From Methanobacterium aggregans (GTDB lineage: Archaea; Methanobacteriota; Methanobacteria; Methanobacteriales; Methanobacteriaceae), in assembly GCF_017874455.1 (NCBI RefSeq), contig NZ_JAGGLN010000001.1, forward strand, positions 310,001-374,000: a stretch of DNA of 64,000 nt, written 5' to 3'. Position numbers and translations under genes: made by a program. Within the stretch, counting starts at the first letter, position 1, and every line of letters starts with the position of its first letter. Shown here piece by piece: positions 27,342-36,709 of the stretch. Below the pieces are notes generated by a model that worked only from the letters and a program-made list of their open reading frames with translations, ran no database searches and was not told where the DNA came from.

Positions 27342-28061
27342 ATGAAAAATGGTAAAATTCGGACAAGAACGTATATTTTGATATCACTGATGTTAGTTCT
27401 GCCCTTGTTGGCCGCTCTGTATTCACCCTTTCTAATGGTGGAAGGAGTAAAAAGTGGCATAATTACATTGAGTTTTCTTGTTTTTGCAGTATGGTTAATC
27501 CTATCATTATTCATGGGTAGATCAGTATCATGTGGTTACACATGTCCCTATGGAGCATTACAAGAAATTTTAGGTGGATATACAAATAAAAAGCCCAGAT
27601 CTCAAAGGGGAAGCAAAATAAGATATCCCTTTGCCGTGCTATTCATAATAATAGTTTCATATTCGATTTTAAAGATTGGAGGCTTGAAAGGATTTGATTT
27701 ACTTGCCCCTAATGGCAATCCTAAATTAGTTATTTTAATACCCTTATTCATCCTAATAACAGGTATTTTATCCATAATCTTTGGAAGCAGAGCATTCTGT
27801 AAATATCTCTGTCCACAAGGAGTTTTCCTAACAATAGGGACTGAATTAGGTAGAAAAATTAAGATACCCTCTTTACATTTAAAAAATAATCACAACTGCT
27901 CAAATTGTGAATTATGTAATAAATCATGTCCTATGGGATTGGACGTGAATTACATGGTTAAAAATGACACAATGGATGATTTAAATTGTATACTATGTGG
28001 TGAATGCATAAAAAATTGTCCTAAAAATGCTATTAACTATTCCTTCAATATTGAGGATTGA
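27342..28061 (+). CDS. NapH/MauN-like 4Fe-4S membrane protein
   Basis: 239 residues. Four or five membrane helices with two C-x3-C-P motifs facing the cytoplasm (CGYTCPYGALQE and CKYLCPQGVFLT), as in NapH and related quinol-side electron transfer proteins. The C-terminal soluble region has two ferredoxin-type clusters: CSNCELCNKSCPMG and CILCGECIKNCPKNA. Could pass electrons across or into the membrane. The donor and acceptor are unknown, and no reductase subunit is adjacent. Confidence 0.9.
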   Translation: MKNGKIRTRTYILISLMLVLPLLAALYSPFLMVEGVKSGIITLSFLVFAVWLILSLFMGRSVSCGYTCPYGALQEILGGYTNKKPRSQRGSKIRYPFAVLFIIIVSYSILKIGGLKGFDLLAPNGNPKLVILIPLFILITGILSIIFGSRAFCKYLCPQGVFLTIGTELGRKIKIPSLHLKNNHNCSNCELCNKSCPMGLDVNYMVKNDTMDDLNCILCGECIKNCPKNAINYSFNIED

Positions 28062-28199
28062 ATTAAAAAAATTCTAGGAACTGGGTGCATTTGAACGAGA
28101 TATAAACCTGGATTAAAAGCTTAAAAAAATAGTTAGGTACCTTTGGAGTTGAATTTTAATGTTTGATGAGAGTTTTAACGATATTGGAGAATACCCTCT

Positions 28200-28874
28200 T
28201 TAACATTTTTTAGGACTGCAGCTGTCTTCTGCACATTTCATGTCAGAACAGTGCGTGATTGCAGGGTCTAAAAAACGTTGCAGGTCGTTCCAGAATTTAT
28301 CTTGATGTATGCCCCTACCTTCCAGTATGACTTTATAAACTATGTTAATATTTAAGGCGCTCATGGTCATAACGTTGAGGTAAATGGACATCTCTACAGG
28401 GTCCACATCTTTTCTGATGGTTCCATCTTTCATGCCCTGAAGTATGGCTTCAACCATGAGTCTCCATATTCCAGTTGTCATATCTAAAATCTCTTTTGCA
28501 TCTTCGTTATCACTCATCTGGAACCTTTCAGTACCTGCATAACGGTAAATACGAAAGTAATCGGGATAATCCTTGGCAAATTCAAAAAGACTTTGAATCA
28601 TGGATCTTATCTTAGTGTAACCATCCACATCTAGATTGGAACATTTTACATACATATCATGCAATATCTGAACTCCTCGGAGATCAACAGCGAAAAATAG
28701 TGCTTCTTTATTCTTGAAATAATAGTAGAGTAATCCCTTGTTAACCTCTGCTTCATCTGCTATTTCGTCCATTGTAACGTTATCATAACCTCTTGCAAAG
28801 AAAAATTTCTCTGCAGCATTTATGATTTCATTACGCCTCTGTTCCCTCTCTCTCTGTTTTCTGGAAGTAGCCAT
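28200..28874 (-). CDS. TetR-family regulator with cysteine-rich tail
   Basis: 224 residues. The N-terminal HTH (REQRRNEIINAAEKFFFARGY, VTMDEIADEAEVNKGLLYYYFKNKEALF) is textbook TetR/AcrR. The last 20 residues hold five Cys (HCSDMKCAEDSCSPKKC), which could bind a metal or sense redox; a tail like this is uncommon in TetR proteins. Divergent from the soluble MtrA paralogue; palindromic sites lie between them and a degenerate one lies next to its own start. Confidence 0.9.
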   Translation of the reverse strand: MATSRKQREREQRRNEIINAAEKFFFARGYDNVTMDEIADEAEVNKGLLYYYFKNKEALFFAVDLRGVQILHDMYVKCSNLDVDGYTKIRSMIQSLFEFAKDYPDYFRIYRYAGTERFQMSDNEDAKEILDMTTGIWRLMVEAILQGMKDGTIRKDVDPVEMSIYLNVMTMSALNINIVYKVILEGRGIHQDKFWNDLQRFLDPAITHCSDMKCAEDSCSPKKC

Positions 28875-28920
28875 ATGATTCCCTTTGATAATTTTTATCT
28901 GTAATCCACATTTCTCTTTA

Positions 28921-28945
28921 TTTTAACTACTTAAAATTAGTTTAG
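28921..28945. promoter_or_regulatory. Degenerate TetR site near its own promoter
   Basis: TTTTAACTACTTAAAATTAG and following bases hold the half-site TTTAACTA and an inverted TTAGTTTA. These resemble the two perfect operators at 29172-29206 and suggest autoregulation. Confidence 0.4.
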
Positions 28946-29171
28946 GAATATAATAAAGGTTCTGTCTTAAGAATTTAAGCAGGGTTCAAATAACCTATCA
29001 AATGCTTTCCCAGTACTAATTCTAGTTGATGCATATAGATTTTAAAGTATTAAAGATTGATAAGCTATAAAAAAACGTAAAAACGTTGAATTTAAATGAA
29101 TTTTTATTTTATAATTTTTAAATTTGTATTATTCATCTGATTTTTTAATCCTATGAAAAAATTTATATAGT

Positions 29172-29206
29172 TTTAACTACAAGTTAAATTTTAACTCATA
29201 GTTAAA
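29172..29206. promoter_or_regulatory. Tandem palindromic operators upstream of mtrA-like gene
   Basis: Two perfect copies of TTTAACT-N3-AGTTAAA: 29172-29188 (spacer ACA) and 29190-29206 (spacer CAT), one base apart. A third half-site TTAACTATAG follows. They lie just after a TATA-like ATTTATATAG and 37 bp before the gene start, so binding should block transcription. The divergent TetR is the likely ligand. Confidence 0.7.
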
Positions 29207-29242
29207 AAATTAACTATAGGTCAAGAAATGGAGATGAAAAAA

Positions 29243-29785
29243 ATGGTAGATAAAAAAGCAGCTGCTGAAGGATGGCCAAAAATAGTTGGGGATTACGTTG
29301 TAGGAGATAAAGAAAGCCCAGTAGCAGTAATCACCCTTGGATCTCATATGGGAGATAGTCTCATTGAAGCTGGAGCCGGCATAACTGGTTCTCTACACAC
29401 TGAAAACCTGGGTATTGAAAAAGTCGTTTCTAATGTTATTTCCAATCCTAACATAAGATTTCTGGTAGTTTGCGGTGCAGAGGTCCAGGGACACATCACA
29501 GGACAGACCATCAAATCCCTATATGAAAATGGTTTTGATGAAAAGAAACGAATAGTGGGTTCCATTGGTGCAATACCCTACCTTGATAACCTCACTGAAG
29601 AGGCCATTGAAAGGTTCAGAAAACAGGTTCAACTAATAGACCTAGTGGACGTAGAAGACTATGAAACCATTCATTCCAAAATTAAGGAGTGTATAATCAA
29701 TGATGCAGGAGCATACGAGGAAGAAACAGATATCATCCCAATACCAAAACAGAAAGATCCAAACCTAGCAACGGAAAATGCCTAA
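29243..29785 (+). CDS. Soluble MtrA paralogue (corrinoid protein)
   Basis: 180 residues homologous to subunit A of tetrahydromethanopterin S-methyltransferase. Counting from the ATG at 29243 (GGAG at 29230), the His of VQGHITGQ is residue 84, the known corrinoid ligand position of MtrA, which supports that start over 29228. The membrane anchor that ends true MtrA is missing; the tail is Glu/Pro-rich. It therefore probably carries a methyl-corrinoid in the cytoplasm, for an unknown methyltransferase. Controlled by the neighbouring TetR, to judge from the operators. Confidence 0.9.
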   Translation: MVDKKAAAEGWPKIVGDYVVGDKESPVAVITLGSHMGDSLIEAGAGITGSLHTENLGIEKVVSNVISNPNIRFLVVCGAEVQGHITGQTIKSLYENGFDEKKRIVGSIGAIPYLDNLTEEAIERFRKQVQLIDLVDVEDYETIHSKIKECIINDAGAYEEETDIIPIPKQKDPNLATENA

Positions 29786-29814
29786 AAATATTTATTTTTT
29801 TTAAATTTTTATAG

Positions 29815-29928
29815 AAGTGAGTCCCATTATTAATTAATTTACTGTGCCTGACTTTTTTTAGAAAATAAGAGATCCCCCTTGTTTTTTCATTTTATACAAT
29901 TTTAGTGAAAAAACCTTTAAATACTGTG
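29815..29928 (-). pseudogene. Duplicated promoter and 5' end of a trmB-like gene
   Basis: Reading the minus strand, this segment aligns with 27108-27219: the same GTATAAAATGAAAAAA promoter stretch, a GGGGG site, CAGGCAC-GTAAAT and ATAATGGGACTCACT against the trmB start ACAATGGGACTTACG. It stops after about 20 codons, next to the mtrA-like stop. A leftover of a lost trmB copy. Confidence 0.6.
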
Positions 29929-30091
29929 AACATCGAATGGATATCAAGACAAGGATATTTAGAAGAAAGCCCAATGCATGTAAATACGTCCTAAGGACTT
30001 TTTTTAACAATAGGAACCCTATTAATACAAAAATAAAATATATTCATGTTGGTTAGCATGGACTGATTAATAAAATTGTAGGTGATGAAAG

Positions 30092-30430
30092 ATGAAAGTA
30101 ATTGAAATAGCCAATGTTGAATCCTCTCCAAATCCACATGGAGTGGATGCACGTAAAATATACGATACAGAAAATGCAGTGGCAGTGCACATGACCATAA
30201 AGCCAGGTGAATCTCTAAAAAAGCATGTAACTCCTGTAGACGTATTTTTCTATGTTCTGGAGGGTGAGGGTGTAGTTGAAATTGGAGACGAAAGGGAAAC
30301 AGTCCAAAAAGATTCTCTCATTGACAGCCCTGCTAAAATACCCCATACATGGTACAACGAAGGGGATGCAGACCTTCGAATATTGATAGTAAAGGTTCCA
30401 AGACCCCAAAAATCTACAAAAGTTATATAA
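30092..30430 (+). CDS. Cupin-domain protein
   Basis: 112 residues forming a single beta-barrel cupin. Motif 1 is degenerate (GESLKKHVTPVDVFFYVLEGEG, with one His), and motif 2 reads DSLIDSPAKIPHTWYNEG with its His. So a metal may be bound by fewer ligands than usual. Small cupins of this kind act as sensors or isomerases; nothing here decides. The following zinc-ribbon gene is only 24 bp away. Confidence 0.85.
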   Translation: MKVIEIANVESSPNPHGVDARKIYDTENAVAVHMTIKPGESLKKHVTPVDVFFYVLEGEGVVEIGDERETVQKDSLIDSPAKIPHTWYNEGDADLRILIVKVPRPQKSTKVI

Positions 30431-30454
30431 AAAAAGATGGAGGTTTACCAATTG

Positions 30455-30646
<192 letters not shown>

Positions 30647-30913
30647 TGAAGTATACTACCAAAAAATTAGTCTGTAAATGGTTTTTATACAAGGGCTTGG
30701 GTAAAATGTATATGTTTCATATGACATATTTTTATCTACAAATGTGTTATAGATTTCTAATATTTTAAATCTGAAAAAAACTCAAAAAAACTTGATTTAA
30801 AGAAGGAAAGAATCACAAATTTTTTTTATTTAACCATATTAATGCCCTTAAATTTTTTAAAAAAGATTTAAAAAAAAGATTTTGTTGGGAATATGGATTG
30901 AAGGAGGTAAAAC

Positions 30914-31072
30914 ATGAAGAGATATGTTTGTTTGGTTTGTGATTATATTTACGACCCTGAGGAAGGCGATCCTGTTGGTGGTATTGAACCCGGGACATCC
31001 TTTGAGGATCTGCCAGATGAATGGCTCTGTCCTATCTGCGGGGTTGGAAAAGACCAATTTGAAGAAGTTTAA
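30914..31072 (+). CDS. Rubredoxin
   Basis: 52 residues, canonical rubredoxin. Cys6, Cys9, Cys39 and Cys42 bind iron (YVCLVCDYIYDPEEGDPVGG and WLCPICGVGKDQFEEV). AAGGAGG lies directly upstream. Sixteen bases separate its stop from hcp, so rubredoxin is the probable electron donor to the hybrid-cluster protein. Codon use (GTT, GAG, AAG) matches hcp more than the surrounding genes. Confidence 0.95.
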   Translation: MKRYVCLVCDYIYDPEEGDPVGGIEPGTSFEDLPDEWLCPICGVGKDQFEEV

Positions 31073-31088
31073 TAAGGAGGTTGTATGA

Positions 31089-32393
31089 ATGGTTGAAAAA
31101 TTGGATATGTTCTGTTATCAGTGTTCTCAAACTGCTGGGGAGACTGGTTGTACTGTTAGGGGTGTTTGTGGTAAGGAGCCTACGGTTGCAAGGCTTCAGG
31201 ATAATCTACTTTTTGCAATCAAGGGTATTTCTGCCTATTTGTACCATGCTAGGGAACTGGGATACACAGATCCTGAGGTTGATGCGTTTCTTGAGAGGGG
31301 GTTCTACTCAACACTCACCAACGTGAACTTCGATGCTGCGGAGTTTGTTAATCTGGCGCTTGAAGCAGGTGCGATGAACATAAAAACCATGAATCTTCTG
31401 AAGAAGGCACATATAGAAACCTACGGCGAACCGGTACCTACTGAGGTTAAGGTTGGCTCTGTTAAGGGACCAGGGATCATAGCAACTGGACACAGTATGA
31501 AGGCTCTGGCTGAGCTTCTTAAACAGACTGAGGGTACTGGTGTGAATGTTTACACCCATTCTGAGCTTCTCCCAGCCCACGGGTACCCAGGGTTACATAA
31601 GTATGAACACTTGGTGGGTCAGATCGGAGGGCCCTGGTTCGACCAGAAAAAAACCTTCAGTAAATACTCCGCTGCAATACTTGGAACATCTAACTGTGTT
31701 CTTTTACCTTTGGATGATTACAAGGACAGGATTTTCACGTCTGGTGTTGCTCAGTTGCCTGGTGTTCAGCACATTGAGGACTATGACTTCACACCTGTGA
31801 TTGAGAAGGCAAAATCTTTACCTGAACTTGAGGATGAACCTAGGGGTACTGTTTTAACCACAGGTTTCGGATTGTCCACTGTTCTATCGCTGGCTGGTAA
31901 GATCAAGGAGCTTGTTGAGGCTGGTAAGATCAGACACTTTTTCGTTGTAGGTGGCTGTGACTCTCCTAAGCCTCAGGCTAAGTACTACACAGAATTCGTT
32001 GAAAAACTGCCTCAAGACACCGTTGTACTCACCCTGGCCTGTGGAAAGTACAGGTTCAACGATATGAATCTTGGTGATATTGAGGGTGTTCCAAGACTCA
32101 TAGATTTGGGTCAGTGTAACGATGCCGGTGTCGGTATCGAGATCGTAGCAGCACTGTCCGACTTATTCGGCATGGAAATAAATGATCTGCCCCTGACTTT
32201 TGTGTTGAGCTGGATGGAACAGAAGGCAGCAGCCATACTCTGGAGCCTCCTCTACCTGGACATCAAGGACATGTACATCGGACCAATAATACCCGGATGG
32301 GTTAACGAAGACATACTCAATGTGCTTGTAGAAAACTACAACCTTACACCAATAGGAAACCCAGAAGAAGACATCAAAAAAATGTTGGGTTAA
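31089..32393 (+). CDS. hcp: Hybrid-cluster protein (hydroxylamine reductase)
   Basis: 434 residues, the short class of Hcp that lacks about 100 residues of the enterobacterial form. N-terminal cubane ligands Cys9, Cys12, Cys21 and Cys27 (MFCYQCSQTAGETGC). Hybrid-cluster segments are present: VVGGCDSPKP, LTLACGKYRFN and DLGQCNDAG. Known members reduce hydroxylamine or nitric oxide. GGAGG at 31076-31080 fixes the start. Forms an operon with rubredoxin; likely nitrosative or oxidative stress protection. Confidence 0.95.
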   Translation: MVEKLDMFCYQCSQTAGETGCTVRGVCGKEPTVARLQDNLLFAIKGISAYLYHARELGYTDPEVDAFLERGFYSTLTNVNFDAAEFVNLALEAGAMNIKTMNLLKKAHIETYGEPVPTEVKVGSVKGPGIIATGHSMKALAELLKQTEGTGVNVYTHSELLPAHGYPGLHKYEHLVGQIGGPWFDQKKTFSKYSAAILGTSNCVLLPLDDYKDRIFTSGVAQLPGVQHIEDYDFTPVIEKAKSLPELEDEPRGTVLTTGFGLSTVLSLAGKIKELVEAGKIRHFFVVGGCDSPKPQAKYYTEFVEKLPQDTVVLTLACGKYRFNDMNLGDIEGVPRLIDLGQCNDAGVGIEIVAALSDLFGMEINDLPLTFVLSWMEQKAAAILWSLLYLDIKDMYIGPIIPGWVNEDILNVLVENYNLTPIGNPEEDIKKMLG

Positions 32394-32802
32394 TACATCA
32401 TTTTTTATGCCCAATAGAAATGGAATTATATACAAAACATAGGGTAATTACGCTTTGATACGTTAATTACCCTTATATTTTTATATAAGAGTAAATTGAG
32501 GTTAATCTTCCTTTTTTTAAATATTTTTAGGATTTAAATTCCAAATTCCAATAAGCCTTAACAGTTTCATCCTCCATTTCAGGAAAATCAGAGGCTATAA
32601 AGTTCTTTAAATTTTGCATCTTCTAAATTTTGGAATTACTTCTAAATCTTTGAATTAAAATTGATTTAACGACTTTTTTTAAACACATGTTTTTAATCTA
32701 TTATTCCCTCAACTACGGTATTATCCACAGCTACAACGTAAAAAAATCGAGTTGGAGGCTTGAAAATATTTTATTTCAACCAAAATCTTTATATGATGGT
32801 AA
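32394..32802. other. Intergenic region downstream of hcp
   Basis: Apart from the hairpin at 32441-32473, I see only AT-rich sequence without a plausible gene; long T runs near 32510-32680 may act as terminators. Confidence 0.4.
32441..32473. terminator. Long hairpin after hcp
   Basis: AGGGTAATTA and TAATTACCCT, a perfect 10-bp inverted repeat around a 13-nt loop, 48 bp after the hcp stop. No T-run follows at once. It may end the transcript, but the same GGTAATTAC core recurs at 36903 and 38093, so a binding site is also possible. Confidence 0.45.
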
Positions 32803-32835
32803 TGACCATGAGTTATATAACTGACCGTAGGGTCA
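32803..32835. promoter_or_regulatory. Operator cluster of the second TetR gene
   Basis: TGACC-GTAG-GGTCA is a perfect inverted repeat at 32822-32835. Another TGACC lies at 32803-32807, and AGTTATATAACT (32811-32822), a palindrome containing the TATA box, lies between. Occupancy would cover the promoter of the tetR-DUF169 operon, so autorepression is likely. Confidence 0.55.
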
Positions 32836-32895
32836 TAGTTGAGATTAAAAGTCATGAATATGATCTTCAGTCATTATCGGTATAGGTGAAATCGT

Positions 32896-33540
32896 ATGTC
32901 ACTTGCAAAATGGAAGGAAAGAGAAAGAGAACAGCGTCAAAATGATATCATTGATGCTGCTAGAAAATTATTCGCGGATAAAGACTTTGATGAAGTTTCA
33001 ATGAATGAAATAGCAGGGGAGGTTGGGCTTGGCAAGAGTACGCTTTACCTTTATTTTAAAAATAAAGAATCATTGTACTTTGCAGTGGTCTTACGTGGTA
33101 CTCGAATTTGGGCTGAAATGGTTAAAGAAGAGGTTAAAAAAGGAAATAGTGGCTTTGAGAAGTTAATATTGTATGGAAATGCAAATAGGGAATTTTCTAA
33201 TGAATATCAAGATTATTTCAGGCTGCTCTACTCACCAACATCCATAAAAAAACAATTTGATATGGATAAAATGACGAGTAGTGGAGAGTTCCAGGAAGTA
33301 AGGGAGTTATTCAAAGAAATAATGTTCATAGGAATAGATTCCATAGAAAAAGGTAGAGATGAGGGTGAAATCAGGTTGGATGTGGATCCTACAGAAGCAG
33401 CCATTCTCCTATCAGTGATATACAATGGTAAGGTGAACATGGGGGACTGGGCTAAAGAGCTACTGGAAAGCCGGGGAATTGATGAAGAGAAATTTGGTAA
33501 GGATATAGGAGATTTTTTTCTTCATATGTTAAAGAAATAG
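32896..33540 (+). CDS. TetR-family regulator
   Basis: 214 residues. HTH region EREQRQNDIIDAARKLFADK and VSMNEIAGEVGLGKSTLYLYFKNKESLYF are standard. The ligand domain is all-helical (VDPTEAAILLSVIYNG). It shares layout with the TetR at 28200-28874 but lacks the Cys tail. The DUF169 gene begins 69 bp downstream and is probably controlled by it. Confidence 0.92.
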   Translation: MSLAKWKEREREQRQNDIIDAARKLFADKDFDEVSMNEIAGEVGLGKSTLYLYFKNKESLYFAVVLRGTRIWAEMVKEEVKKGNSGFEKLILYGNANREFSNEYQDYFRLLYSPTSIKKQFDMDKMTSSGEFQEVRELFKEIMFIGIDSIEKGRDEGEIRLDVDPTEAAILLSVIYNGKVNMGDWAKELLESRGIDEEKFGKDIGDFFLHMLKK

Positions 33541-33609
33541 GGATATCACAGGCATATTTATGTATTAAAGGATTGACTAAATGGGAGTTTCGGGTAAAGA
33601 GGTGTTAAC

Positions 33610-34296
33610 ATGGATAGTGATGGGTTAGGACAGAAATTAAATGATCTTCTAAAATTGGAAAATGAACCAGTAGCAATAAAATGGTCTGTGAAAGAGCCAA
33701 AAAACGTTGAAAAGGAAGAAGGAAAATCAAGATTCTGTAATAAGCTTGTAAAGGCCATGCATGGTGAAAGTTTCTATGCAACTCTGGAAGAGGAGGAATG
33801 TATGGGTGGTGCAAGATATTCTGGACTTAAGGATATGCAGGAATTCCCTGCAAATGTACAAAGCGGTGCATTCATGGTTCCAAAGGGTTTATACAAGAAC
33901 ATTCCTGCAGTGCAGCGTTCAAGGCAAAATGAAACCTACATAAACCCTGGAATTTTCACTGCAATCCTTTTCTCTCCTTTAAAAAAGGCAGAATTTGAAC
34001 CAGATGTGATATTCATACTCTGCAATGCCCAACAGGGAATGGAAATAATTCATGCAAATGCATATGATTCAGGAAAACATGGGCAGGGCGCTGATGCAGT
34101 TCCTGTATGCAGTTCCATGGCTGCAACTCCCTACATGACTGGAAAAGTCACTTATGGATTTGGAGATGTGGCATCAAGGCAGAGTATGGATATCAGTCCA
34201 GAAGAAATTATGGTAAGTATTCCTGCAAATGATTTGCCACGTATAATTTCTAACTTGAGAGAGATGCGAACTAAAATGTTCTTTAAGGAAGAATAA
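33610..34296 (+). CDS. DUF169 family protein
   Basis: 228 residues. DUF169 hallmarks: an N-terminal LNDLLKLENEPVAIKWS, a mid-protein CMGGARYSGL and a C-terminal SCSS-like VPVCSSMAATPYMTGKVTYG segment with conserved Cys. The family is frequent in methanogens and anaerobes, often beside redox genes, with no proven activity. In an operon with the upstream TetR. Confidence 0.9.
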   Translation: MDSDGLGQKLNDLLKLENEPVAIKWSVKEPKNVEKEEGKSRFCNKLVKAMHGESFYATLEEEECMGGARYSGLKDMQEFPANVQSGAFMVPKGLYKNIPAVQRSRQNETYINPGIFTAILFSPLKKAEFEPDVIFILCNAQQGMEIIHANAYDSGKHGQGADAVPVCSSMAATPYMTGKVTYGFGDVASRQSMDISPEEIMVSIPANDLPRIISNLREMRTKMFFKEE

Positions 34297-34418
34297 TTTT
34301 TAAAAACCGTCAAATCTTTTTTGAAGGTCATGTGATTAAAAAAAAGCGTTTAAACCCCTCATTTATGGCTAAAATCTATTTAAGAATGATATATGTAAAA
34401 ATAAGGCAAAATGATACT

Positions 34419-35855
34419 ATGAATTATGAAAGCCATTATAACTCTGCTGAAAATAAAACAATCATGATCCTGATGGGATTAATGGTTGGACTCCTTGTAG
34501 CTGCCTTTGATTATTCAATCATGGCAACAGCCATGCCCAAAGTTATTAACAGTCTGCAGGGGATGGAATATTATGTATGGCCTTTCACAGTTTATATGCT
34601 AACTTCAACCATTTCTATAATCCTTTTTGGTAAATTATCAGATATTTACGGTAGAAAACATGTTTTAATCCTTGGGATTATCATATTTGTTGTAACTTCA
34701 GTTATGTGCGGTTTTGCAACCAACATGTTTGAACTGATATTATTTAGAGGACTTCAGGGAATTGGGGGTGGAATTTTATTATCCCTCCCCTTCATTGTGG
34801 TTGGAGAAATCTTTTCCCCAAGGGAAAGGGCCAGATACATGGGGATACTTGCATCGGTATTTGGACTTGCAGATGTCTTGGGGCCCATTCTAGGCGGTGT
34901 AATTACCGATACGTTAGGTTGGAGATGGGTTTTCTTTGTAAATGTTCCAGTTGGGATTGCTGCTGTAACCCTGATTTTTCATTCCCTTCCAAACTTTAAA
35001 TTGCCAGATGTTAAAAAAGTCATTGATTACCCTGGAATCCTTACCTTCACATTAACCCTAAGTGCACTGTTTCTGGGATTAACACTTGCAGGCGATCTAA
35101 ATAGATACTCATTAACGGAGATAGGCGGATTTCTCATATTTTCAGGATTCATGTTCACCCTCTTTATCTTGGCTGAGAAAAAAGCTGTGGAACCTATTTT
35201 CCCATTACACCTCTTCAAAAATTCAATATTCACTGTATCTGCTGTAGAAAGCTTTTTAGCAAGTGCATTAATGTTTTGTGGGATAATCTACGTTCCATTA
35301 TTTGCTCAGGGTGTTTTAGGCATGAGTGCTACAAATTCAGGTATTCTAATGATTCCCATGCTTTTTAGCCTTACAATGACCTCAGTAATAACAGGACAGA
35401 TCATATCCAGGGTTGGAAAATATAAAAAGCTTGTCGTTGTTGAATTTATCATAACTGGAATAGGGGTTGTGCTCCTTGCTACAATGAATGTGAATACACC
35501 TTATTCTCTCTTGGTAGCATATTCAACAGTTCTGGGTATTGGTTCAGGAATGGCCTATACCATATTCAATGTTGCAGTGCAGAATGCATTTACGCTGCGA
35601 GAAATAGGTATTGTAACAGCTTCTGTGCGATTTTTCAGAAATATAGGTACCATTGTATTCGTTCCAGTATTCGGGTACATAATGAATTTCACTTTAGGAA
35701 GTTCAGCTGGGGTTACTGCAAGTTATACTCAAGCTTTAGCACTTTCTATCCAGAATATTTTCCTTATAGCAATAGTACTGGCATTTGCAGGATTGATCGT
35801 TGCATTTTTCCTCAAAGAACTACCTTTGGGTGAAAATGCACCTACTAACTCATGA
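34419..35855 (+). CDS. MFS drug exporter, EmrB/QacA type
   Basis: 478 residues from the ATG at 34419 (MNYESHYNSAENK); an earlier GTG at 34332 would add an implausible basic leader. Fourteen membrane helices, DHA2 family: motif A GKLSDIYGRKHVLI, motif C-like GLADVLGPILGGVITDTLGWRW, and the DHA2 signature FDYSIMATAMPKV. Exports drugs or toxic metabolites with protons. dapB follows after 32 bp. Confidence 0.9.
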   Translation: MNYESHYNSAENKTIMILMGLMVGLLVAAFDYSIMATAMPKVINSLQGMEYYVWPFTVYMLTSTISIILFGKLSDIYGRKHVLILGIIIFVVTSVMCGFATNMFELILFRGLQGIGGGILLSLPFIVVGEIFSPRERARYMGILASVFGLADVLGPILGGVITDTLGWRWVFFVNVPVGIAAVTLIFHSLPNFKLPDVKKVIDYPGILTFTLTLSALFLGLTLAGDLNRYSLTEIGGFLIFSGFMFTLFILAEKKAVEPIFPLHLFKNSIFTVSAVESFLASALMFCGIIYVPLFAQGVLGMSATNSGILMIPMLFSLTMTSVITGQIISRVGKYKKLVVVEFIITGIGVVLLATMNVNTPYSLLVAYSTVLGIGSGMAYTIFNVAVQNAFTLREIGIVTASVRFFRNIGTIVFVPVFGYIMNFTLGSSAGVTASYTQALALSIQNIFLIAIVLAFAGLIVAFFLKELPLGENAPTNS

Positions 35856-35887
35856 TACAATTAAAATTTTAACTGGAGATGGATGAA

Positions 35888-36709
35888 ATGATTAAAGTGG
35901 CTGTAACAGGTGCAAATGGAAGAATAGGTTCTAAAATAATTAAAGCCATACTTAAAGAGGAAGATATTGAAGTTGTGGCAGCTATAGGATCACCAAATAC
36001 TACACTTGAAGGAAAAGATGTAGGTGAGGTAATAGGTGTAGGAAAGATGGGTGTTCCAGTAAATGGTGCACAAAAACTTGCTGAGGTTTTAAAGAGAAAT
36101 AAAGTAGATGTTCTAGTTGATTTTACTGTAGCAGATGCTGCTGTGAATACCATCAAAATTTCAGCAGAATGTGGTGTTGATGTGGTGGTAGGTACCACAG
36201 GATTTTCAGAAGAACAATTAAGTGAAATTAAAGAGTCCATAGAAAAAAATAAGATAAAAGCAGTTATCTCTCCCAGCATGGCTGTGGGAGTTAATGTTTT
36301 CTTTAAAGTCATTAGAGACCTTGCAAAAATACTGAATGATTATGATATGGAAATAATAGAAGCTCATCACAAAAATAAAGTGGATGCACCTTCAGGAACA
36401 GCCCTTAAAACCTATGAAATTATAGCCGATGAACTGGGAAGAAATAAAGATGAATCTGGTGTCTATGATAGACAGGGAATGGTAGGTGCACGAACTTCTG
36501 AAGAAATAGGAGTACATGCAGTTCGGGGCGGAGATATTGTTGGAGATCATACTGTACTCTTTGCAGGTGATGGTGAAAGGTTAGAAATTATCCACAGAGC
36601 ACACAGCAGACAGTCATTCGTAAAGGGTGTGATTAAAGCGTTACGTTATGTTTTGGAAGCTCCTGAAGGAAAAATTAGTGATATGGCTGATGTTCTTGGT
36701 ATAAAATAA
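35888..36709 (+). CDS. dapB: 4-hydroxy-tetrahydrodipicolinate reductase
   Basis: 273 residues from the ATG at 35888 (GGAG at 35875-35878). Nucleotide-binding VAVTGANGRIGSKIIKA, catalytic EAHHKNKVDAPSGTALKT and GVHAVRGGDIVGDHTVLFA are intact. Reduces the diaminopimelate-pathway intermediate on the way to lysine. It follows a drug exporter instead of dapA, an unusual neighbour; co-transcription is likely from spacing. Could be an extra copy, which this window cannot show. Confidence 0.94.
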   Translation: MIKVAVTGANGRIGSKIIKAILKEEDIEVVAAIGSPNTTLEGKDVGEVIGVGKMGVPVNGAQKLAEVLKRNKVDVLVDFTVADAAVNTIKISAECGVDVVVGTTGFSEEQLSEIKESIEKNKIKAVISPSMAVGVNVFFKVIRDLAKILNDYDMEIIEAHHKNKVDAPSGTALKTYEIIADELGRNKDESGVYDRQGMVGARTSEEIGVHAVRGGDIVGDHTVLFAGDGERLEIIHRAHSRQSFVKGVIKALRYVLEAPEGKISDMADVLGIK

